A stretch of DNA of 64,000 nt from Bombyx mori (Eukaryota > Arthropoda > Insecta > Lepidoptera > Bombycidae). Numbering within the stretch: the stretch's first letter is position 1; each line of letters opens with the position of its first letter. Positions 12,016-24,000 of the stretch are shown here, in pieces. Under the pieces are notes generated by a model, which saw only the letters and a program-made list of their open reading frames with translations, did no database searches and had not been told where the DNA came from. The DNA lies in NCBI RefSeq assembly GCF_030269925.1, contig NC_085114.1, positions 13,720,001-13,784,000 of the forward strand, read 5' to 3'. The translations under genes and the position numbers were made by a program.

Positions 12016-15000
12016 CTGAGGATAAATATTGAAAATATATTTTAATGGTCTCATATTTTTAACAACAATGCCCAATGCACTTCATTACGGATCCTCCAGA
12101 TCCATTAACGGAGCTTTTAGGTACCACAAGTACCGGTCACCGTCCTCATCGAACCCGTCGCTTGCGACGAAGGGCTCGACGAGCGAATTAACCCACAGAC
12201 ACAGCCCACTGAGTTTCTCGCCGGATCTTCTCAGTGGGTCGCGTTTCCGATCCGATGGTAGATTCTGCGAAGCACTGCTCTTGCTAGGGTCAGAATCACT
12301 CCGGTTTGAGCCCCGTGAGCTCACCTACTAGTTAAGGTTACGCTGAAATAGCCTCTCAAGGGTGGGTAGGTTAGGTAGGAAAAAAAATATTAACAACTAT
12401 TGCTACACGTTCGCCTCTCGTTTTCCCGCTAAGTAGTCGTTTCAAAATGCTCTGAATGGCAATTGTGGTTCGAGAGCTGTGACGAGAATTTCTACGGCAA
12501 TAGGTCTCACCGACAGCTGAGGTTTTCGATCCTTGTGTGAAGAAGGACATAGGGTACAGTCCAAGGGAGTTAGTAGTCCAGATGTGAGTGGAGGTGCATA
12601 GCGGTTATATAATAAACAAAAAATAGATAATCATAAAAATTGAAATATGCTAACAATATTCAAAGTCTATTGTGTTCTTATCTCGTATGTATTTCCGGCG
12701 TCCTTATCAGAATGTAATCCTGGCTTGGAACCGGTAAATGTGGAATAAATAATTTACGCCCATATCTGGGGATTTATTATCACCGTTTCGACTTGGAATT
12801 TATCACGGTCGATTACTTACGCATTGTAAGCGAAAATGTCCCCACAAAAATTTTATTCACACAAAATTCAGATTTAAGAAATTCGTCGGTAATATTTGTA
12901 TAATGCGAACTACGTTCTGTAGAATACCATAGAATTTATGTTTCCGCTGACTGTCACTTTTCCGTATCCACATTTCCCCTTTATATAAAATTTAACTAAA
13001 TGAAACTTTTGTGACTCAATTCAAATAAACGAATTTCCGTTTGAATCTAAAATTAATTTTTTACTCGCGTAACATTGTTTCAACATGAAACAGCTTCATA
13101 CATATGTGGCATTTTTTTTATATGGCAAATTATAGTTTTACGGGTTTGATTTTATTTTATTAAGTCAATCGTGAACATTTGTCGATTACGTATTTCATAA
13201 GAAAAATTGGTACTCGCCTGAGATTCGAACACCGATGCATCGCTCAACACGAATGCACCGGACGTCTTATCCTTTAGGCCACGACGACTTCAAAATATGT
13301 TTTCGTTAATTGTTGTATAGACCCCAACTGAGTTTCTCGCCGGATCTTCTCAGTGGGTCGCGTTTCCGATCCGGTGGTAGATTCAGCGAAGCACTGCTCT
13401 TGCTAGGGCCAGTGTTACAACTCTCTCAGGTTGAGCCCGTGAGCTCACCTACCGTTCAACGCGTAATTGGAATAGCTCTTTAGGCTATCTAATAACTATA
13501 ACACACATCTACATAATGAAGCTCATAGATGTACTACAAATGGGACTATTAACAATATAATCTCTATAAATAAAAATGAATTGCTGTTCGTTAATCTCGC
13601 TAAAACTCGAAAACGGCTGGACCGATTTGCCTAATTTCGGCCTTGAATTATTTGTGGAAGTCCAGAGAAGGTTTAAAAGGTAGATAAATAAGACAATACT
13701 CGGAATTAAATAAAAATAAGAAATTTGCTTTCCCTTAGATGTCCCCTCCGTCGGACAGATTCCTTTTGTTTGTTTTAAGTTTATTTTATACAAAACTTTA
13801 GGTATTTTATTTATCGATTGAGGCATTACGAAGTCTGCCGAGTCAGCTAGTATTATAATAGATTAGATAAACACTCACTTATATCGTCAAGCATAAGATT
13901 GTGTCTCAAAAACTTCTCGTGTGGCTTATATCCCGGGCCGTTGGCGTAGCTTAATGTTGTATACGGAAGACTGTCTGATGCGTTCAGCTGAAAAAAATAA
14001 TTATAATCTTGAAAAGAACTGTTTTAACTCACGTAAATTAGGTACGCTTGGTGAATTCGCTTTAAGCGTTGCGACTATGTCGTTGTTCAAATCCTACAAA
14101 AAGGTAGTAATTTTTCTAAAGAAATACATGGTTAATAAACAAAATTCACGATGACGCTATCAAGATCGTGTAAAAATAAATGCGCAGTTAACAGAATTCT
14201 ATCGCATCCTATCGCATCCTACCCTTTCAACCTTCCTAAATTATTAAAAAAGGTAGGATTGTCGTTATACAATTCAATTGTGACTTTTTTTTTTTATTGC
14301 CTTTGTAGGCAGACGAGCATACGGCCCACCTGTTGACTTCGAACTCATGGCCAAATATAATTTGATGTCTATGATTAACAACAGATAGGCTTATTAGCCT
14401 GCCTACCCGTCTAGCGCAATAAAATAGACGTAGCTCCTGAAAAATTGCCTCCGCCAGATTGATCGCAAAGGTGATCTGTATAGTTGATAAAAATTCAACG
14501 ACTTAGATTCATATAGCCATAGTCCCTTCGTGTTTTTGTGAAGCTGTTACATGTGTGGCTTGTTATTTACTACCATATTAGCGGAAAACTTTCACTGAGA
14601 AATAAATAAGTCAATCACACTATTTTATAAACACTTATAATATTTCGATAGCTATTTCTTTAAGCGTCAATGGACCCTAAAACTAATTCGTGGTTCATAA
14701 AACAGAAATTACCTTATTGGTAAATCCTAGGATATCGGTGCCTCTCTTACTGTATCCACTGTATGTCATCGTATGACTGTGGTCCGATGTCACAACGATT
14801 AGGGTCTCTTCGGCGTCCACCATCCTGACGGCCGCTTCAACGGCTTTCGCGAACTCTGCTGTCTCATCCAAAGCTTTGCGAGCTTTCGTTTCGTGATGCG
14901 CCGTGTCTATTCTTCCACCTAAATTAAAAAGCTCGTGGACGAATGGTACTATACATGTTAATGAGACGATGATTCTTGAAGCTTTTGCGTACGCAATTTA

Positions 15001-18000
15001 AATTGTTTTGAAAGGTATTAAAGGTTGGCGGTATGTCGGCTATTTTTAGTTTTACTAGTGCTCCCGCAGTAGTCGAAATTCGACTATAATTAATTGAATT
15101 TATAAGTTTCAACATTATTATGGTCCTATTGTTACAGATTTCGCCAAGACTACACTATAGACAAATGCTCGTAATATTAAAGATAAACAATATTAACCTA
15201 TTCTCAATTTGACTACAGACTTTAAGCAATAACAAAATTTTGACAATTAACAAAGAGTATATGTGTGTGTGTCAAATACATGGTAGTGTGTGTGATGTTT
15301 TCTTTATTGATTTAATGTATCTTTAATGCATTATTTTTAAAAAATATTAGCATTGTGCACTTCTGTATATTCTCTATAAGTGTGGAAAATTTCATACTCC
15401 TCCGTCCGAGCAATTTTCGTAAAAAGGGATACAAAGTTTTTGCTTCACGTATTAATATATAGATATACGAGACCTAACTAAGTCTATTAAGTAATCAAAG
15501 ACCAGCAAATACGGTAATCGGCATTTACGGTGTGGTGTGGTGTTGTATATATAGTATATACAGGACTTAAACATTCAGACGAAGAGCATACTCGTTTGTT
15601 TGTCACACGAATGTTTGCCCCACGTAGGAACCGAACCCACGAACCTCGGCCCAGCAGACAGCAAAAAATACCACTCCACCAAATCAGTACACATAGCAGT
15701 TCAGTTTTAATGAATCAAATCTAGTTGATAAACAATGGGTGGACGAGCTCACAGCCCACCTGGTGTTAAGTGGTAACTGGAGCCCATAGACATCTACAAC
15801 GTAAATGCGCCACCCACCTTGAGATATAAGTTCCAAGGTCTCAAGTATAGTTACAACGGCTGCCCCGCCCTTCAAACCGAAACGCATTACTACTTCACGG
15901 CAGAAATAGGCAGGGTTTTTTTTTTTTATTGCTTAGATGGGTGGACGAGCTCACAGCCCACCTGATGTTAAGTGGTTACTGGAGCCCATAGACATCTACA
16001 ACGTAAATGCGCCACCCACCTTGAGATATAAGTTGTAAGGTCTCAAGTATAGTTACAACGGCTGCCCCGCCCTTCAAACCGAAACGCATTACTGCTTCAC
16101 GGCAGAAATAGGCAGGGTGGTGGTACCTACCCGCGCAGACTCACAAGAGGTCCTACCACCAGTAAACAATTATTTATTTTCAACGTCAATTGTGTTTCAG
16201 TGTGTGTATTAAAATGTTCTATCTTATTTTACCTAAACATACACTCAAACATTGAAAGTTTCTCTGAAATTTGGTGATCACTCATATTTCACAAAAATAA
16301 TGGTCGTTACGATTACTATCGCTTAGTTGTTGCTGTTCAATTGCTAACCATAAATAGAAGAAAATAGTTTCGAAGTTGATTTAGAGGAAGCAATCCACGG
16401 TTGGCTTCCTATTCCAACGTGAGTACTTAAAAGGAGGAAATGAATTTTCCTGTTGCTACTTTTATGTTCAAACTACCAAACACAATTCCTTACAAATTTG
16501 TCCTCGAGTCGAATTATAGGCGGTTAACAGGATAAAATTGCTTGATATTTTCTTCTTCATAGTATCGATTCGAGGCAAAGGGATCTTATAGAATGAAGCC
16601 GAAGTTGCTGACCAGTTTTCATATCCTACCATTTAGATCGTTGTATACTGATAATTACGAAACCAACCTAAATTTAATTTCTCTAAACACCTTCAGTTTA
16701 TACATATGAAGTGAATGTATGAGTGTAATATGTTCATCTAAAACTCGAGAACTGTTAGCCCAATTGATGTGAAACTTTGTACACATATAAAGAGCGATAT
16801 GACTACTCCGGCGAATCTTTTCAGTGGGTCGCGTTTTCGATCCGATAGTAGATTCTGCGAAGCACTGCTCTTGCTGAGGCTAGTGTTAGCAACGTCACCA
16901 GATTAGAGTCCTGTGAGCTCACTTACTCGATGAATCTAGTATGACCCCTCGAGATTACTAGAGTACGTAGGAAAAAAAACTGACGAACATTTTTGTGATT
17001 TTAGTGAACTTAGAGATTTTTATCTTTTGCACCATAGGTCGATTGATGTGAAATCTATGTATATTATAACATAGAATGTATGTGTATATGTATAATATAT
17101 TCAACTGAAATCAACTTACGTATGTAATTAGCTTTCTGAATCGTCTTATGGCTTTTATGTTTTAATATAAAATTGCATTTTGTTGCAGGCGAAGCCGCGG
17201 GCCCAGTAGCTACGTACCTTCAACGAACAAGAAAAATCCGTTTTTGTTTTTCGACAGCATTTCAATGGCTTTCCTAGTCATTTCCGTCAGCGTCGGATCA
17301 TCACCGTCAGCTTCCAAATGATACGGCATGTGATCAGGGCTGAACAAACCTAATAAGCTGTCGTATTCGTTGACTTTAAGATTCAGTAAGTCGTTTCTAT
17401 TGTAAAGGTATTTCGGGGTGCGTCCCTGCGATTTCTTCTTAATCAACCATTCCCTTGCTAGATTGACACCATCGCTTCGATAACCGGAGTATCCTTCGGG
17501 GTCTATCTCGTTTTTAGGATAGAAATTGTGTCGACCTCCACCAAGGACCACCTGTGAACGATTTAAAATAATCTAAATACATAAAACACTGAAACTGTGA
17601 ACATGTCCAATACATGTTTACAAACGGACATTTCTCGAATATTCCGATGTTTTTTTCTATTGCTTAGGTTGCTGGACGAGCTCACGGCCCACCTGATGTT
17701 CAGTCGTCACCGGGGCCCATAGACATCTACAACGTAAATGCCGCCACCTACCTTGATATATATGAGTTCTAAGGCATGTATAGTACAACAAATTACTGCT
17801 TCACGGCAGAAATAGGCAGGGTGGTGGTACATACCCGTACAAACTCACCAGACGTCCTACCACCAGTAATTACGTAAATTATAATTTTCCGAGTTTGATT
17901 TTTATTACACGACGCTATTCCTTCACCGTGGAAGTCAATCGTGAAAATTTGATAAGTACGTATTTCATTAGAAAAATTGGTACCCGCCTGCAGGATTCGA

Positions 18001-21000
18001 ACACCGTTGCATCGCTAGATACGAACACACCGGATGACTTATCCTTTAGGCCACGACGACACGACAAATAAAAAACATACATTGTCTGGGCTCACGTACT
18101 AGCTTTCGTGCTTTGATGATTTTATGGAAAAAACATCCCGGGAGTATGAACAACGGCTGTACCTCGTATCTCATGGTAGGCAGTTACATAGTTACATTCA
18201 CTTAGTCCATGGGCTCCGATCACCATATAGCACTAGTTTATGTAGACTGCGGGAAAGTTGAACCGTCTAGAGCAGTGGTTCCCAAACTTATTTTGTCTAC
18301 TATCCACTTTGAGAATAAATTATTTTTATCGCCCCCTTTTTTTCACTTAAAAACCACTATAGCGAGAGCTTAGTCGGTGTCTAAAAGTCCTCTAAGATGA
18401 AATTACAAATCGCCTCCCAAGCCTCTACACAACGCCCCAATTTTTTTCTGGGTCTCTTACCGCCCCCCATTAGGCCTGCAGCGCCCAAAAGGGGGCGTTA
18501 TCGCCCACTTTGGGAAAGGCTGGTAGAGTAATTGAAGCCTTACATCAATTTTACTGCCGATACGTCCTCTAACTAATTGCGTCGCTATGTCATCGCAGCG
18601 AGGGCCTTTGCTTGGAAGATCGGTGTCAGCTTCCCATCTCCTATCGGCTGAATGAGCGTATGCGGCGGCGGGAGTGGCGTGGGTCACTCGTGTTGTGGTC
18701 ACGAGACCTGGAATTTAATCAGTAATTGTTGAATTTCTTTCGGTTTGAAGGCTGAGGCACCTGAAAAACTGATAACTTAGACCTCATGTCTCGAGGTAGG
18801 TGGCGGCATTTACGTTGTAGATGTTTGTGGGCTCCGATAACCCCTTAACATCAAGTCGGCCGTGAATTCGTCCACCAATCAAAACAATAAAAAAAATTAA
18901 CTTATCTAAAAATGTAATTTAATTTATATTAAGTAACGTGACTACATACGTACATACATTGATTAAGTGATTGTTTTTTTATGAAGGAAAGATAACTTGA
19001 AGGATTACTGGTGGCCCGGAGGCCTTTACAGTTTCACCAGGACAGGTAGGCGAGCAAAGGCTCAGCCAGGATTTGCTAACAACTACCTGAGCGCCTCCAA
19101 AAGCGACCTAACAACTCAAGAGCAGCTGCTTCGCGAATGAATCTACTACCGGATCGGAACCGCGACCCGCTGAGAAGATACGGCGCAAATGATTCTACTG
19201 AATGATATCTGTACCTACTATTTGAAATTGACATTGGCTTGAGCTTATTAACTCATCCCCTTGAACTCTAGTGTGGTAGAATTTCGTGAATTGTTTGTAA
19301 ACTTTAGCTCTAGAGATTTTGAAACTTTGAGTTTTACTTTAGAGTTAGTAATTACCGTTTCTGTTTCCTATACACTGCATGTATGTATATTATATTGTTT
19401 GTTGGTTTGTCTGTTTGTGACATAAGCTTTGAACATCATCGCCACCGACTACAAACGTTTGATTAACCTTAAATGTTTCACACGTACCAAGGACCGAAGA
19501 TGAAACAATTATTTTATTAATACGCTTTAATAACCTGACCACTAATAACAGGATAAAGGACGAAATTAATTGTTAATGTGTTTTGCTATTTTAGCGTGTT
19601 TTTTGTTGTTCTTAAACAACATTTATACATAATTATTTTTTTTATTGCCCTTTTAGGCTGACGAGCATACGGCCCACCTCATGGTGAGTGGTTACCGTCG
19701 CCCATGGACTTCAGCAATGCCAGAGGCAGAGCCAAGCCGCTTCCTACCGCTTAATACTCTCCACAAGCCTCGTTTGTAGAAGGACATGTCATAGCGCTCG
19801 GGAAACACCATGGAGGGGAGCTCATTTCATAGCCGGATGGTACGTGGCAAAAAAGACATCTGGAAACGCACTGTGGATGACCGCAGTGGCTCCAGGTAGT
19901 ATGGACGAACTCTACTCCGGTGGCGGGCGGTGCGATGGTAAAAACGAGATGCCGGTATCATCTCGAGCACTCCAAATGTAAGAGCATTCTAAATATGTAT
20001 GTTTTACCAGTAGATTTGACGGCCCGTTGCGCCCAATCCATAAGTCCGGTGACAGAATGTCTGCCTTCAATTTGTCCTTCGCAGTCTCCTCTCTTGACGG
20101 CGGCGGTAAGACCTACAGTTCCACTGTTGGCCTTCACTCCAGTCAGATACGCGGTACCACTACACGCAGAGTCCGCTACGTTATTATCTACACAATACGT
20201 CTGGAATTTTGGAGAATTTTACTAATGTTAATTTCGTTAATGAAACAGTAGCGAACTTAGTACTTAAGGTGCTCTCTGTCAGTCAAACAGGAGAGTACAG
20301 AGTGCTGTGGTAGGTAAATTGAGAATAAAATATTGTATGCATTTATAATAACACACAACACAACATTCTTATCGACCGATGCCATTATGCTGGTGTTCGA
20401 ATCTAGCAAGCAGGAGCGAATCTTTTCTGTATACTATATTTTATAATATACTAAATTTTCTATATAGTATACTATATTTTCTATATAATATACTTAAAAC
20501 AAAGGGGTTATTCCATGTTCTCGCGGACGAGTAAGACGGGCTTAACCTGAGAGAATTTGCTAATTTTTATTTATTGCCTAGGTGGGTGGACGAGCTCACA
20601 GCCCACCTGGTGTTAAGTGGTTACCGGAGCCCATAGACATCTATAACGTATATGCCGTCACCCACCTTGAGATATAAGTTCTAAGGTCTCAGTATAGTTA
20701 CAACGGCTGCCCCACCCTTCAAAACGAAACGCATTACTGCTTCATGGCGGAAATGGGCAGGCTGGTGGTACCTACCCGTACGGACTCACAAGACGTCCTA
20801 CCATAAGTAAGATGTTATTCGTTCACCGTGTAAGTCAATCGTGAACATTTGTTGTGTGCGTATTTCATTAGAAAAAATCTGTAACTTGTCTTCGGGATTC
20901 GAACATCGATGCATCGCTCGATTGCACTGGTCGTCTTATCTTTTAGGCCACGACGACTTCAACTAGCTTTAGCAAGAGCAGTGCTTCGCAGAATCGACCA

Positions 21001-24000
21001 CCGGATCAGAATCGCGACCCACTGACAAGATCCGGCGAGAAACTCAGTGGGCCATTTCTATTCACGTACCTTAGCTAAGCCGGTGTACGGGAAAATTTCG
21101 AAACTCAGTTTGAGCTCTTCACCATTTAGTCCCCGCTGCTGGCCGAGGTATGCTCTCGTGGCGGCGAGCGTTGTAATGCTCATGCCGTCCCCAAGAAATA
21201 AGATGACATTCTTAGCTACTTTCTTGTTTAAAGGAGCTAAAACCTGTAACATTTTTAAAACACTAATTAAGACGGTTACATGAATTTCCAAAAGCCGTGT
21301 CGAGCCTCCTATTACCTTCTATTCAGTTCTGAAAAATGATTAAGATAGGAAGTTTGTCCTTGAAATTGACGGCTGTATAGCTCGCCTTTTGTTAAATAAC
21401 AATCAAACTCTAAACACAACACAACATACATAATATATACTGATTAAAAACACGCGAATTAATGTAATTTAAACATTTTAGTGCTTAGCTTATTTTCACA
21501 TATTTTGCAGAAATTGCTAAAGGATTTAAAAAATAGTACCTTATAAAAAACTTTAACTTATAAAAAATACAAAATCATTGCTAAATTCACAGCAAAATAT
21601 TTTTAGATGGTTTAGTATAGCTGACTGCAATGGAATGGCTTCGTAGTAGGTACATATTATTATACTAAATTGACACCACATCATACAGTGCTCGTAGTGC
21701 AAATCGGAACTTAGCCTGTATTTATTATAACAGATAGTATAGTATATTATTATACCAAATTGACGTCACACCTTACAGTGCTCGTAGTGCCAATCGGAAC
21801 ATAGCCTGTATTTATTATAACAGATAGTATAGTATATTATTATATCAAATTGACGTCACACCTTACAGTGCTCGTAGTGAAAATCGGAACATAGCCTGTA
21901 TTTATTATAACAGATAGTATAGTATATTATTATACTAAATTGACGTCACACCTTACAGTGCTCGTAGTGCAAATCGGAACATAGCCTGTATTTATTATAA
22001 CAGATAGTATAGTATATTATTATACCAAATTGACGTCACACCTTACAGTGCTCGTAGTGCAAATCGGAACTTAGCCTGTATTTATTATAACAGATAGTAT
22101 AGTATATTATTATACTAAATTGACACCACATCATACAGTGCTCGTAGTGCAAATCGGAACATAGCCTGTATTTATTATAACAGATAGTATAGTATATTAT
22201 TATACCAAATTGACGTCACACCTTACAGTGCTCGTAGTGCAAATCGGAACATAGCCTGTATTTATTATAACAGATAGTATAGTATATTATTATACCAAAT
22301 TGACGTCACACCTTACAGTGCTCGTAGTGCCAATCGGAACATAGCCTGTATTTATTATAACAGATACAGTCGGCACTGTCCAATTAATCAAGAAAACTGT
22401 AAATTATTCGAAACGTAATGATACTGGGAGACTAAGCACTAAAAGTATATTTAATTAAGAAATCCGTAAGCCGTATCCATCCGTTTTATCCAGTTTTTTA
22501 CAAAGTATCTTTGTACGAAATTGAATCTAAAAGCAGATTGCTGACTGAGTAACAAATAAACAAACATTCACATTTTTTATATTAGAGTACACGGATTAAA
22601 TTTTTTTATTGCTGATATTTGTGGACGAGCACAAAGCCCACCTGGTGTTAAGTGGTTACTGGATCCCATAGACATCTACAACGCAAATGCGCCACCCACC
22701 TTGAGATATAAGTTCTAAGGTCTCAAGTATAGTTACAACGGCTGCCCCACCCTTCAAACCAAAACGCATTACTGCTTCACGGCAAAAATAGGCAGGGTGG
22801 TGGTACCTACCCGTGCGGACTCACAAGAGGTCCTGCCACCAGTAAAATTATATTTGTTTTTTAAAAGATTTAGGGATGACACAGTAATATTAGTCTTTCG
22901 ACTGTTCGTTTAAGGATTCAGATACGGAACCCTACCGACTTCTAGCTACTGATGTAACGCTCCCTTAACTCTCGCGTAGATACTACTAGCTACTATAACC
23001 ACATTATACTAGACTAGCGACCCGCCCTCGCTTCGCTTCGGAAACATTAAAACACACATGAAACCAAAAAAATAAAAAAAAGAAAAAAAAAAAAAAAAGT
23101 AGCCGATGTTCATCAGGGACAATGTCGGCTTCTAATGGAAAAAGAATTTTTCAAATCGGTCCAGTAGTTTCGGAGCCTATTCGAAACAAACAAACAAACA
23201 AATCTTTCCTCTTTATAATATTAGTATAGATTTTCTGTGAGTTCTCATAGTTAGTTAGTTACCAAGTGATGAAATTAAAAGACGCATGTTTTTACAATTC
23301 AAAAACATTATTAAAGGTCATAATGAACGTAGCCTTGATTCGGTAAACGAGTATTCTTAAGGCGCGTTCACTATAAACAAGGAGCGTGGGCCAGAAAACG
23401 CCTTACGTATTATCATATTGTTGATCTAAGTATACTAGTGGTCCCGCAGTAGTCGAAATTCGACTATAATTAATTGGAATTGTAAGTTTGTACACTATTA
23501 TGATTGTATTTTATACTTCTATAATCACAAATTTCGCCAAGGCTACTACACTATAAAAAAATATTAATAAAGACAAACAATACTTAATCTATTCTCAATT
23601 TGATCACGGACGTCAAGAACAAAAGTTTGACAATAAATAGTACGCATGCGTGTGTGCGTCAAATACATGGTATGTAGTGTGTGTAATGTTTTCTTTATTG
23701 ATTTAATGTATCTTTTATGCATTATTTTAAAAAAAATATTAGCATTGTGCACTTCTTCTCTATATAAGTGTAGAAAATTTCATACTCCGCGCAATTTTTG
23801 TAAAAAGGAATACAAAGTTTTTGCTTCACGTATTAATATAAAGATTATATTAATACTAGCGGTCCGCTCCGGCTCCGCTCGGGTCTTTAACAAAAATTTC
23901 AACGATATTCGACGTTGTTTTATTTAAAAAAATTAAAGAACACTTATTGCGGCATAACTATAATAAGTAGACATATGCTGTCGCGACATTTTTTGTGAAT

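Noticed and set aside
12029..12331. 100-codon ORF next to the alkaline phosphatase last exon
   Set aside because: It lies in a LINE 3' end also found at 29770 and elsewhere.
21650..22366. Regular repeats considered as a CRISPR-like array
   Set aside because: The units are full 90-bp tandem copies with no unique spacers, in an animal intron.
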